This document shows, piece by piece, positions 48,202 to 61,418 of a stretch of DNA of 64,000 bases; position 1 is the stretch's first letter, and each line of letters begins with the position of its first letter. Made by a program: the position numbers and the translations under genes. The stretch is from Schistosoma mansoni. Lineage: Eukaryota; Platyhelminthes; Trematoda; Strigeidida; Schistosomatidae. The stretch spans positions 930,001 through 994,000 of the forward strand of contig NW_017386027.1 of the NCBI RefSeq assembly GCF_000237925.1, given 5' to 3'. The notes beneath the pieces are model-generated. The model searched no databases and had not been told where the DNA came from. It saw nothing but the letters and a program-made list of their open reading frames with translations.

Positions 48202-49601
48202 ACGGATTTTGACAGCCATCCCTTCACACTGTCCACTCTGCCGACACAAATACACACCACTGCTCACGATCACACAACCAATCATCTCTCACCACGCTCA
48301 ACATCCGCCTCAACCACTGCAACTTGACGACTGTGTTATCTGTCGACCGGTCGGTCAGGTACACACTGTGTACGCATCATCCACGTCACCAGTCCGCACC
48401 AACTTGTCACACTGTTTTCACATGGACACTGTGTCCGCTGTTCACTTCACATTTGTCTCGATCCACACTGACAATCAGACTGATGTGTGCATATCGACCT
48501 CTTGCTCACAGGTGGATGTGTGCAGCATCGTCGCACACGTGCATTGCTGCTCATCAGTCGTTATCGACTCCGTCTCTAAGACACATCTTTCACAAGATTC
48601 CACCACACCAACAGTATTTGTATTTGTAGTGGTATTGTTGTTGCATTGGTTGTCTTCACGAGGAGTATCAATGAATGTGAGAACAGTGTCCATATTCACT
48701 GAGAAGTGATCAATCCGACTACTACAATACTCCTATCAACATGGATGACTCACATGGACTGTATGATCAGACGACAATTGTTAATTTTTGTGTCTGATCA
48801 GAGATTGAATGAGGCGAGGATAGACAGTGTGTCACGCAAGCATTTGTGTGGTGTGTGTGCGCGTGTATGTGAGCGAGAGAGAAGGTGAGAGTGAGTGAGT
48901 GAGTGAGTGAGTGCGATTGGTGTTGATGACGCTCGAGGGAATGAATGAGGCAGTCTGACCGGGTGGGATGATAGAGATGACATAGGTGGAGTGTCGGGAA
49001 GCCAAGGAGCTGAGAACGAGAATGTGGGGGAATGCGTCTGTCAGATTGCATGCGACGGACAGGTACATTGATGGAATGCAGTCCACGAGAACACAGTGAA
49101 CAGAAGAGGTGTTGAGAGAGATGAGCAGGAGCGATGTGGAGTGTTGAGCAACGAAGGTGAATAGTGTTTAGTAGAAGAGAGTGTGAACAAGTGGAGGTAC
49201 GAGTCAGTGTACGGAGTGATTGTGGAAAGAGACATGTAGGTAGAAGGATGGGCGGATCAGTCGTAGACGACACCAAGAGGATGTGGCTGTTGAGATTAGG
49301 ATGGATAGGCGAGTGGATGTCATGAGAGTGATTGGTTTAGAATGTGTGTGAGGAACGATGTAGTGTATCGACACGAGTATTGTGGTGTGTGTGTGTGCGT
49401 GTGTGTGTGCGAGAAGTTGGGAGAATGACTGATTGATTGATTGTTTGTTGGGTTGGTTGTTTTGTTTGTTTGTTGGTTGGTTGACTGATTGAGAGATGGA
49501 ATAAAGGAATGAGTGAATGACTGTCGTGTGTGAGTGAGTGAGTTATTGTTAGTGATTGTTGCTAGTGGTTTGTGGTGATATGTGTGTGGTCGGCGAAATC
49601 G

Positions 49602-49673
49602 AGCAGAGTGGCGCAGTGGAAGCGTGCTGAGCCCATAACCCAGAGGTCTGTGGATCGAAACCACGCTCTGCTA
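49602..49673 (+). tRNA. initiator tRNA-Met, array copy 15, G30A variant
   Basis: A at 49630 gives the A30:C40 mismatch. T49 type. First of three adjacent copies with this change. Confidence 0.93.
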
Positions 49674-51065
49674 ACGGATTTTGACAGCCATCCCTTCACA
49701 CTGTCCACTCTGCCGACACAAATACACACCACTGCTCACGATCACACAACCAATCATCTCTCACCACGCTCAACATCCGCCTCAACCACTGCAACTTGAC
49801 GACTGTGTTATCTGTCGACCGGTCGGTCAGGTACACACTGTGTACGCATCATCCACGTCACCAGTCCGCACCAACTTGTCACACTGTTTTCACATGGACA
49901 CTGTGTCCGCTGTTCACTTCACATTTGTCTCGATCCACACTGACAATCAGACTGATGTGTGCATATCGACCTCTTGCTCACAGGTGGATGTGTGCAGCAT
50001 CGTCGCACACGTGCATTGCTGCTCATCAGTCGTTATCGACTCCGTCTCTAAGACACATCTTTCACAAGATTCCACCACACCAACAGTATTTGTATTTGTA
50101 GTGGTATTGTTGTTGCATTGGTTGTCTTCACGAGGAGTATCAATGAATGTGAGAACAGTGTCCATATTCACTGAGAAGTGATCAATCCGACTACTACAAT
50201 ACTCCTATCAACATGGATGACTCACATGGACTGTATGATCAGACGACAATTGTTAATTTTTGTGTCTGATCAGAGATTGAATGAGGCGAGGATAGACAGT
50301 GTGTCACGCAAGCATTTGTGTGGTGTGTGTGCGCGTGTATGTGAGCGAGAGAGAAGGTGAGAGTGAGTGAGTGAGTGAGTGAGTGAGTGCGATTGGTGTT
50401 GATGACGCTCGAGGGAATGAATGAGGCAGTCTGACCGGGTGGGATGATAGAGATGACATAGGTGGAGTGTCGGGAAGCCAAGGAGCTGAGAACGAGAATG
50501 TGGGGGAATGCGTCTGTCAGATTGCATGCGACGGACAGGTACATTGATGGAATGCAGTCCACGAGAACACAGTGAACAGAAGAGGTGTTGAGAGAGATGA
50601 GCAGGAGCGATGTGGAGTGTTGAGCAACGAAGGTGAATAGTGTTTAGTAGAAGAGAGTGTGAACAAGTGGAGGTACGAGTCAGTGTACGGAGTGATTGTG
50701 GAAAGAGACATGTAGGTAGAAGGATGGGCGGATCAGTCGTAGACGACACCAGGAGGATGTGGCTGTTGAGATTAGGATGGATAGGCGAGTGGATGTCATG
50801 GGAGTGATTGGTTTAGAATGTGTGTGAGGAACGATGTAGTGTATCGACACGAGTATTGTGGTGTGTGTGTGTGCGAGAAGTTGGGAGAATGACTGATTGA
50901 TTGATTGTTTGTTGGGTTGGTTGTTTTGTTTGTTTGTTGGTTGGTTGACTGATTGAGAGATGGAATAAAGGAATGAGTGAATGACTGTCGTGTGTGAGTG
51001 AGTGAGTTATTGTTAGTGATTGTTGCTAGTGATTTGTGGTGATATGTGTGTTGTCGGCGAAATCG

Positions 51066-51137
51066 AGCAGAGTGGCGCAGTGGAAGCGTGCTGAGCCCAT
51101 AACCCAGAGGTCTGTGGATCGAAACCACGCTCTGCTA
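51066..51137 (+). tRNA. initiator tRNA-Met, array copy 16, G30A variant with altered terminator
   Basis: A at 51094 gives the A30:C40 mismatch. T49 type. The first terminator is CTTT (51143-51146) instead of TTTT, leaving only three T. The next run of four T downstream is at about 51351, in the spacer. Confidence 0.92.
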
Positions 51138-52539
51138 ACGGACTTTGACAGCCATCCCTTCACACTGTCCACTCTGCCGACACAAATACACACCACTGCT
51201 CACGATCACACAACCAATCATCTCTCACCACGCTCAACATCCGCCTCAACCACTGCAACTTGACGACTGTGTTATCTGTCGACCGGTCGGTCAGGTACAC
51301 ACTGTGTACGCATCATCCACGTCACCAGTCCGCACCAACTTGTCACACTGTTTTCACATGGACACTGTGTCCGCTGTTCACTTCACATTTGTCTCGATCC
51401 ACACTGACAATCAGACTGATGTGTGCATATCGACCTCTTGCTCACAGGTGGATGTGTGCAGCATCGTCGCACACGTGCATTGCTGCTCATCAGTCGTTAT
51501 CGACTCCGTCTCTAAGACACATCTTTCACAAGATTCCACCACACCAACAGTATTTGTATTTGTAGTGGTATTGTTGTTGCATTGGTTGTCTTCACGAGGA
51601 GTATCAATGAATGTGAGAACAGTGTCCGTATTCACTGAGAAGTGATCAATCCGACTACTACAATACTCCTATCAACATGGATGACTCACATGGACTGTAT
51701 GATCAGACGACAATTGTTAATTTTTGTGTCTGATCAGAGATTGAATGAGGCGAGGATAGACAGTGTGTCACGCAAGCATTTGTGTGGTGTGTGTGCGCGT
51801 GTATGTGAGCGAGAGAGAAGGTGAGAGTGAGTGAGTGAGTGAGTGAGTGAGTGCGATTGGTGTTGATGACGCTCGAAGGAATGAATGAGGCAGTCTGACC
51901 GGGTGGGATGATAGAGATGACATAGGTGGAGTGTCGGGAAGCCAAGGAGCTGAGAACGAGAATGTGGGGGAATGCGTCTGTCAGATTGCATGCGACGGAC
52001 AGGTACATTGATGGAATGCAGTCCACGAGAACACAGTGAACAGAAGAGGTGTTGAGAGAGACGAGCAGGAGCGATGTGGAGTGTTGAGCAACGAAGATGA
52101 ATAGTGTTTAGTAGAAGAGAGTGTGAACAAGTGGAGGTACGAGTCAGTGTACGGAGTGATTGTGGAAAGAGACATGTAGGTAGAAGGATGGGCGGATCAG
52201 TCGTAGACGACACCAAGAGGATGTGGCTGTTGAGATTAGGATGGATAGGCGAGTGGATGTCATGGGAGTGATTGGTTTAGAATGTGTGTGAGGAACGATG
52301 TAGTGTATCGACACGAGTATTGTGGTGTGTGTGTGTGTGTGTGTGTGCGAGAAGTTGGGAGAATGACTGATTGATTGATTGTTTGTTGGGTCGGTTGTTT
52401 TGTTTGTTTGTTGGTTGGTTGACTGATTGAGAGATGGAATAAAGGAATGAGTGAATGACTGTCGTGTGTGAGTGAGTGAGTTATTGTTAGTGATTGTTGC
52501 TAGTGATTTGTGGTGATATGTGTGTTGTCGGCGAAATCG

Positions 52540-52611
52540 AGCAGAGTGGCGCAGTGGAAGCGTGCTGAGCCCATAACCCAGAGGTCTGTGGATCGAAACC
52601 ACGCTCTGCTA
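52540..52611 (+). tRNA. initiator tRNA-Met, array copy 17, G30A variant
   Basis: A at 52568 gives the A30:C40 mismatch. T49 type. Terminator intact. Confidence 0.93.
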
Positions 52612-54011
52612 ACGGATTTTGACAGCCATCCCTTCACACTGTCCACTCTGCCGACACAAATACACACCACTGCTCACGATCACACAACCAATCATCTCTC
52701 ACCACGCTCAACATCCGCCTCAACCACTGCAACTTGACGACTGTGTTATCTGTCGACCGGTCGGTCAGGTACACACTGTGTACGCATCATCCACGTCACC
52801 AGTCCGCACCAACTTGTCACACTGTTTTCACATGGACACTGTGTCCGCTGTTCACTTCACATTTGTCTCGATCCACACTGACAATCAGACTGATGTGTGC
52901 ATATCGACCTCTTGCTCACAGGTGGATGTGTGCAGCATCGTCGCACACGTGCATTGCTGCTCATCAGTCGTTATCGACTCCGTCTCTAAGACACATCTTT
53001 CACAAGATTCCACCACACCAACAGTATTTGTATTTGTAGTGGTATTGTTGTTGCATTGGTTGTCTTCACGAGGAGTATCAATGAATGTGAGAACAGTGTC
53101 CGTATTCACTGAGAAGTGATCAATCCGACTACTACAATACTCCTATCAACATGGATGACTCACATGGACTGTATGATCAGACGACAATTGTTAATTTTTG
53201 TGTCTGATCAGAGATTGAATGAGGCGAGGATAGACAGTGTGTCACGCAAGCATTTGTGTGGTGTGTGTGCGCGTGTATGTGAGCGAGAGAGAAGGTGAGA
53301 GTGAGTGAGTGAGTGAGTGAGTGCGATTGGTGTTGATGACGCTCGAGGGAATGAATGAGGCAGTCTGACCGGGTGGGATGATAGAGATGACATAGGTGGA
53401 GTGTCGGGAAGCCAAGGAGCTGAGAACGAGAATGTGGGGGAATGCGTCTGTCAGATTGCATGCGACGGACAGGTACATTGATGGAATGCAGTCCACGAGA
53501 ACACAGTGAACAGAAGAGGTGTTGAGAGAGATGAGCAGGAGCGATGTGGAGTGTTGAGCAACGAAGGTGAATAGTGTTTAGTAGAAGAGAGTGTGAACAA
53601 GTGGAGGTACGAGTCAGTGTACGGAGTGATTGTGGAAAGAGACATGTAGGTAGAAGGATGGGCGGATCAGTCGTAGACGACACCAGGAGGATGTGGCTGT
53701 TGAGATTAGGATGGATAGGCGAGTGGATGTCATGAGAGTGATTGGTTTAGAATGTGTGTGAGGAACGATGTAGTGTATCGACACGAGTATTGTGGTGTGT
53801 GTGTGTGCGTGTGTGTGTGCGAGAAGTTGGGAGAATGACTGATTGATTGATTGTTTGTTGGGTTGGTTGTTTTGTTTGTTTGTTGGTTGGTTGACTGATT
53901 GAGAGATGGAATAAAGGAATGAGTGAATGACTGTCGTGTGTGAGTGAGTGAGTTATTGTTAGTGATTGTTGCTAGTGGTTTGTGGTGATATGTGTGTTGT
54001 CGGCGAAATCG

Positions 54012-54083
54012 AGCAGAGTGGCGCAGTGGAAGCGTGCTGGGCCCATAACCCAGAGGTCCGTGGATCGAAACCACGCTCTGCTA
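54012..54083 (+). tRNA. initiator tRNA-Met, array copy 18
   Basis: Consensus C49 copy, although its 5' flank is of the TGTGTTGTCGG type found next to the variant copies. Its unit has a one-base deletion in the spacer (CTGACATCAGA, near 54353). Confidence 0.97.
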
Positions 54084-55474
54084 ACGGATTTTGACAGCCA
54101 TCCCTTCACACTGTCCACTCTGCCGACACAAATACACACCACTGCTCACGATCACACAACCAATCATCTCTCACCACGCTCAACATCCGCCTCAACCACT
54201 GCAACTTGACGACTGTGTTATCTGTCGACCGGTCGGTCAGGTACACACTGTGTACGCATCATCCACGTCACCAGTCCGCACCAACTTGTCACACTGTTTT
54301 CACATGGACACTGTGTCCGCTGTTCACTTCACATTTGTCTCGATCCACACTGACATCAGACTGATGTGTGCATATCGACCTCTTGCTCACAGGTGGATGT
54401 GTGCAGCATCGTCGCACACGTGCATTGCTGCTCATCAGTCGTTATCGACTCCGTCTCTAAGACACATCTTTCACAAGATTCCACCACACCAACAGTATTT
54501 GTATTTGTAGTGGTATTGTTGTTGCATTGGTTGTCTTCACGAGGAGTATCAATGAATGTGAGAACAGTGTCCATATTCACTGAGAAGTGATCAATCCGAC
54601 TACTACAATACTCCTATCAACATGGATGACTCACATGGACTGTATGATCAGACGACAATTGTTAATTTTTGTGTCTGATCAGAGATTGAATGAGGCGAGG
54701 ATAGACAGTGTGTCACGCAAGCATTTGTGTGGTGTGTGTGCGCGTGTATGTGAGCGAGAGAGAAGGTGAGGGTGAGTGAGTGAGTGAGTGAGTGCGATTG
54801 GTGTTGATGACGCTCGAGGGAATGAATGAGGCAGTCTGACCGGGTGGGATGATAGAGATGACATAGGTGGAGTGTCGGGAAGCCAAGGAGCTGAGAACGA
54901 GAATGTGGGGGAATGCGTCTGTCAGATTGCATGCGACGGACAGGTACATTGATGGAATGCAGTCCACGAGAACACAGTGAACAGAAGAGGTGTTGAGAGA
55001 GATGAGCAGGAGCGATGTGGAGTGTTGAGCAACGAAGATGAATAGTGTTTAGTAGAAGAGAGTGTGAACAAGTGGAGGTACGAGTCAGTGTACGGAGTGA
55101 TTGTGGAAAGAGACATGTAGGTAGAAGGATGGGCGGATCAGTCGTAGACGACACCAAGAGGATGTGGCTGTTGAGATTAGGATGGATAGGCGAGTGGATG
55201 TCATGGGAGTGATTGGTTTAGAATGTGTGTGAGGAACGATGTAGTGTATCGACACGAGTATTGTGGTGTGTGTGTGTGTGTGCGAGAAGTTGGGAGAATG
55301 ACTGATTGATTGATTGTTTGTTGGGTTGGTTGTTTTGTTTGTTTGTTGGTTGGTTGACTGATTGAGAGATGGAATAAAGGAATGAGTGAATGACTGTCGT
55401 GTGTGAGTGAGTGAGTTATTGTTAGTGATTGTTGCTAGTGGTTTGTGGTGATATGTGTGTGGTCGGCGAAATCG

Positions 55475-55546
55475 AGCAGAGTGGCGCAGTGGAAGCGTGC
55501 TGGGCCCATAACCCAGAGGTCCGTGGATCGAAACCACGCTCTGCTA
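55475..55546 (+). tRNA. initiator tRNA-Met, array copy 19
   Basis: Consensus C49 copy. Confidence 0.97.
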
Positions 55547-56938
55547 ACGGATTTTGACAGCCATCCCTTCACACTGTCCACTCTGCCGACACAAATACAC
55601 ACCACTGCTCACGATCACACAACCAATCATCTCTCACCACGCTCAACATCCGCCTCAACCACTGCAACTTGACGACTGTGTTATCTGTCGACCGGTCGGT
55701 CAGGTACACACTGTGTACGCATCATCCACGTCACCAGTCCGCACCAACTTGTCACACTGTTTTCACATGGACACTGTGTCCGCTGTTCACTTCACATTTG
55801 TCTCGATCCACACTGACAATCAGACTGATGTGTGCATATCGACCTCTTGCTCACAGGTGGATGTGTGCAGCATCGTCGCACACGTGCATTGCTGCTCATC
55901 AGTCGTTATCGACTCCGTCTCTAAGACACATCTTTCACAAGATTCCACCACACCAACAGTATTTGTATTTGTAGTGGTATTGTTGTTGCATTGGTTGTCT
56001 TCACGAGGAGTATCAATGAATGTGAGAACAGTGTCCATATTCACTGAGAAGTGATCAATCCGACTACTACAATACTCCTATCAACATGGATGACTCACAT
56101 GGACTGTATGATCAGACGACAATTGTTAATTTTTGTGTCTGATCAGAGATTGAATGAGGCGAGGATAGACAGTGTGTCACGCAAGCATTTGTGTGGTGTG
56201 TGTGCGCGTGTATGTGAGCGAGAGAGAAGGTGAGAGTGAGTGAGTGAGTGAGTGAGTGCGATTGGTGTTGATGACGCTCGAGGGAATGAATGAGGCAGTC
56301 TGACCGGGTGGGATGATAGAGATGACATAGGTGGAGTGTCGGGAAGCCAAGGAGCTGAGAACGAGAATGTGGGGGAATGCGTCTGTCAGATTGCATGCGA
56401 CGGACAGGTACATTGATGGAATGCAGTCCACGAGAACACAGTGAACAGAAGAGGTGTTGAGAGAGACGAGCAGGAGCGATGTGGAGTGTTGAGCAACGAA
56501 GATGAATAGTGTTTAGTAGAAGAGAGTGTGAACAAGTGGAGGTACGAGTCAGTGTACGGAGTGATTGTGGAAAGAGACATGTAGGTAGAAGGATGGGCGG
56601 ATCAGTCGTAGACGACACCAAGAGGATGTGGCTGTTGAGATTAGGATGGATAGGCGAGTGGATGTCATGGGAGTGATTGGTTTAGAATGTGTGTGAGGAA
56701 CGATGTAGTGTATCGACACGAGTATTGTGGTGTGTGTGTGTGTGTGCGAGAAGTTGGGAGAATGACTGATTGATTGATTGTTTGTTGGGTTGGTTGTTTT
56801 GTTTGTTTGTTGGTTGGTTGACTGATTGAGAGATGGAATAAAGGAATGAGTGAATGACTGTCGTGTGTGAGTGAGTGAGTTATTGTTAGTGATTGTTGCT
56901 AGTGGTTTGTGGTGATATGTGTGTGGTCGGCGAAATCG

Positions 56939-57010
56939 AGCAGAGTGGCGCAGTGGAAGCGTGCTGGGCCCATAACCCAGAGGTCCGTGGATCGAAACCA
57001 CGCTCTGCTA
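56939..57010 (+). tRNA. initiator tRNA-Met, array copy 20
   Basis: Consensus C49 copy. Its spacer shares GACAACCAGACT with copy 21 only. Confidence 0.97.
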
Positions 57011-58422
57011 ACGGATTTTGACAGCCATCCCTTCACACTGTCCACTCTGCCGACACAAATACACACCACTGCTCACGATCACACAACCAATCATCTCTCA
57101 CCACGCTCAACATCCGCCTCAACCACTGCAACTTGACGACTGTGTTATCTGTCGACCGGTCGGTCAGGTACACACTGTGTACGCATCATCCACGTCACCA
57201 GTCCGCACCAACTTGTCACACTGTTTTCACATGGACACTGTGTCCGCTGTTCACTTCACATTTGTCTCGATCCACACTGACAACCAGACTGATGTGTGCA
57301 TATCGACCTCTTGCTCACAGGTGGATGTGTGCAGCATCGTCGCACACGTGCATTGCTGCTCATCAGTCGTTATCGACTCCGTCTCTAAGACACATCTTTC
57401 ACAAGATTCCACCACACCAACAGTATTTGTATTTGTAGTGGTATTGTTGTTGCATTGGTTGTCTTCACGAGGAGTATCAATGAATGTGAGAACAGTGTCC
57501 ATATTCACTGAGAAGTGATCAATCCGACTACTACAATACTCCTATCAACATGGATGACTCACATGGACTGTATGATCAGACGACAATTGTTAATTTTTGT
57601 GTCTGATCAGAGATTGAATGAGGCGAGGATAGACAGTGTGTCACGCAAGCATTTGTGTGGTGTGTGTGCGCGTGTATGTGAGCGAGAGAGAAGGTGAGAG
57701 TGAGTGAGTGAGTGAGTGAGTGAGTGAGTGAGTGCGATTGGTGTTGATGATGCTCGAGGGAATGAATGAGGCAGTCTGACCGGGTGGGATGATAGAGATG
57801 ACATAGGTGGAGTGTCGGGAAGCCAAGGAGCTGAGAACGAGAATGTGGGGGAATGCGTCTGTCAGATTGCATGCGACGGACAGGTACATTGATGGAATGC
57901 AGTCCACGAGAACACAGTGAACAGAAGAGGTGTTGAGAGAGATGAGCAGGAGCGATGTGGAGTGTTGAGCAACGAAGATGAATAGTGTTTAGTAGAAGAG
58001 AGTGTGAACAAGTGGAGGTACGAGTCAGTGTACGGAGTGATTGTGGAAAGAGACATGTAGGTAGAAGGATGGGCGGATCAGTCGTAGACGACACCAAGAG
58101 GATGTGGCTGTTGAGATTAGGATGGATAGGCGAGTGGATGTCATGGGAGTGATTGGTTTAGAATGTGTGTGAGGAACGATGTAGTGTATCGACACGAGTA
58201 TTGTGGTGTGTGTGTGTGCGTGTGTGTGTGCGAGAAGTTGGGAGAATGACTGATTGATTGATTGTTTGTTGGGTTGGTTGTTTTGTTTGTTTGTTGGTTG
58301 GTTGACTGATTGAGAGATGGAATAAAGGAATGAGTGAATGACTGTCGTGTGTGAGTGAGTGAGTTATTGTTAGTGATTGTTGCTAGTGGTTTGTGGTGAT
58401 ATGTGTGTGGTCGGCGAAATCG

Positions 58423-58494
58423 AGCAGAGTGGCGCAGTGGAAGCGTGCTGGGCCCATAACCCAGAGGTCCGTGGATCGAAACCACGCTCTGCTA
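58423..58494 (+). tRNA. initiator tRNA-Met, array copy 21
   Basis: Consensus C49 copy. Confidence 0.97.
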
Positions 58495-59882
58495 ACGGAT
58501 TTTGACAGCCATCCCTTCACACTGTCCACTCTGCCGACACAAATACACACCACTGCTCACGATCACACAACCAATCATCTCTCACCACGCTCAACATCCG
58601 CCTCAACCACTGCAACTTGACGACTGTGTTATCTGTCGACCGGTCGGTCAGGTACACACTGTGTACGCATCATCCACGTCACCAGTCCGCACCAACTTGT
58701 CACACTGTTTTCACATGGACACTGTGTCCGCTGTTCACTTCACATTTGTTTCGATCCACACTGACAACCAGACTGATGTGTGCATATCGACCTCTTGCTC
58801 ACAGGTGGATGTGTGCAGCATCGTCGCACACGTGCATTGCTGCTCATCAGTCGTTATCGACTCCGTCTCTAAGACACATCTTTCACAAGATTCCACCACA
58901 CCAACAGTATTTGTATTTGTAGTGGTATTGTTGTTGCATTGGTTGTCTTCACGAGGAGTATCAATGAATGTGAGAACAGTGTCCATATTCACTGAGAAGT
59001 GATCAATCCGACTACTACAATACTCCTATCAACATGGATGACTCACATGGACTGTATGATCAGACGACAATTGTTAATTTTTGTGTCTGATCAGAGATTG
59101 AATGAGGCGAGGATAGACAGTGTGTCACGCAAGCATTTGTGTGGTGTGTGTGCGCGTGTATGTGAGCGAGAGAGAAGGTGAGAGTGAGTGAGTGAGTGAG
59201 TGCGATTGGTGTTGATGACGCTCGAGGGAATGAATGAGGCAGTCTGACCGGGTGGGATGATAGAGATGACATAGGTGGAGTGTCGGGAAGCCAAGGAGCT
59301 GAGAACGAGAATGTGGGGGAATGCGTCTGTCAGATTGCATGCGACGGACAGGTACATTGATGGAATGCAGTCCACGAGAACACAGTGAACAGAAGAGGTG
59401 TTGAGAGAGATGAGCAGGAGCGATGTGGAGTGTTGAGCAACGAAGGTGAATAGTGTTTAGTAGAAGAGAGTGTGAACAAGTGGAGGTACGAGTCAGTGTA
59501 CGGAGTGATTGTGGAAAGAGACATGTAGGTAGAAGGATGGGCGGATCAGTCGTAGACGACACCAAGAGGATGTGGCTGTTGAGATTAGGATGGATAGGCG
59601 AGTGGATGTCATGGGAGTGATTGGTTTAGAATGTGTGTGAGGAACGATGTAGTGTATCGACACGAGTGTGTGTGTGTGCGTGTGTGTGTGCGAGAAGTTG
59701 GGAGAATGACTGATTGATTGATTGTTTGTTGGGTTGGTTGTTTTGTTTGTTTGTTGGTTGGTTGACTGATTGAGAGATGGAATAAAGGAATGAGTGAATG
59801 ACTGTCGTGTGTGAGTGAGTGAGTTATTGTTAGTGATTGTTGCTAGTGGTTTGTGGTGATATGTGTGTGGTCGGCGAAATCG

Positions 59883-59954
59883 AGCAGAGTGGCGCAGTGG
59901 AAGCGTGCTGGGCCCATAACCCAGAGGTCCGTGGATCGAAACCACGCTCTGCTA
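59883..59954 (+). tRNA. initiator tRNA-Met, array copy 22
   Basis: Consensus C49 copy. The (GT)n run in front of it has lost the ATTGTG usually found after CACGAGT. Confidence 0.97.
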
Positions 59955-61346
59955 ACGGATTTTGACAGCCATCCCTTCACACTGTCCACTCTGCCGACAC
60001 AAATACACACCACTGCTCACGATCACACAACCAATCATCTCTCACCACGCTCAACATCCGCCTCAACCACTGCAACTTGACGACTGTGTTATCTGTCGAC
60101 CGGTCGGTCAGGTACACACTGTGTACGCATCATCCACGTCACCAGTCCGCACCAACTTGTCACACTGTTTTCACATGGACACTGTGTCCGCTGTTCACTT
60201 CACATTTGTCTCGATCCACACTGACAATCAGACTGATGTGTGCATATCGACCTCTTGCTCACAGGTGGATGTGTGCAGCATCGTCGCACACGTGCATTGC
60301 TGCTCATCAGTCGTTATCGACTCCGTCTCTAAGACACATCTTTCACAAGATTCCACCACACCAACAGTATTTGTATTTGTAGTGGTATTGTTGTTGCATT
60401 GGTTGTCTTCACGAGGAGTATCAATGAATGTGAGAACAGTGTCCATATTCACTGAGAAGTGATCAATCCGACTACTACAATACTCCTATCAACATGGATG
60501 ACTCACATGGACTGTATGATCAGACGACAATTGTTAATTTTTGTGTCTGATCAGAGATTGAATGAGGCGAGGATAGACAGTGTGTCACGCAAGCATTTGT
60601 GTGGTGTGTGTGCGCGTGTATGTGAGCGAGAGAGAAGGTGAGAGTGAGTGAGTGAGTGAGTGAGTGCGATTGGTGTTGATGACGCTCGAAGGAATGAATG
60701 AGGCAGTCTGACCGGGTGGGATGATAGAGATGACATAGGTGGAGTGTCGGGAAGCCAAGGAGCTGAGAACGAGAATGTGGGGGAATGCGTCTGTCAGATT
60801 GCATGCGACGGACAGGTACATTGATGGAATGCAGTCCACGAGAACACAGTGAACAGAAGAGGTGTTGAGAGAGATGAGCAGGAGCGATGTGGAGTGTTGA
60901 GCAACGAAGGTGAATAGTGTTTAGTAGAAGAGAGTGTGAACAAGTGGAGGTACGAGTCAGTGTACGGAGTGATTGTGGAAAGAGACATGTAGGTAGAAGG
61001 ATGGGCGGATCAGTCGTAGACGACACCAAGAGGATGTGGCTGTTGAGATTAGGATGGATAGGCGAGTGGATGTCATGGGAGTGATTGGTTTAGAATGTGT
61101 GTGAGGAACGATGTAGTGTATCGACACGAGTATTGTGGTGTGTGTGTGTGTGTGCGAGAAGTTGGGAGAATGACTGATTGATTGATTGTTTGTTGGGTTG
61201 GTTGTTTTGTTTGTTTGTTGGTTGGTTGACTGATTGAGAGATGGAATAAAGGAATGAGTGAATGACTGTCGTGTGTGAGTGAGTGAGTTATTGTTAGTGA
61301 TTGTTGCTAGTGGTTTGTGGTGATATGTGTGTGGTCGGCGAAATCG

Positions 61347-61418
61347 AGCAGAGTGGCGCAGTGGAAGCGTGCTGGGCCCATAACCCAGAGGTCCGTGGAT
61401 CGAAACCACGCTCTGCTA
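61347..61418 (+). tRNA. initiator tRNA-Met, array copy 23 (last)
   Basis: Consensus C49 copy with TTTT at 61424-61427. The array stops 14 bases after the gene, so this copy has unique sequence downstream. Confidence 0.97.
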
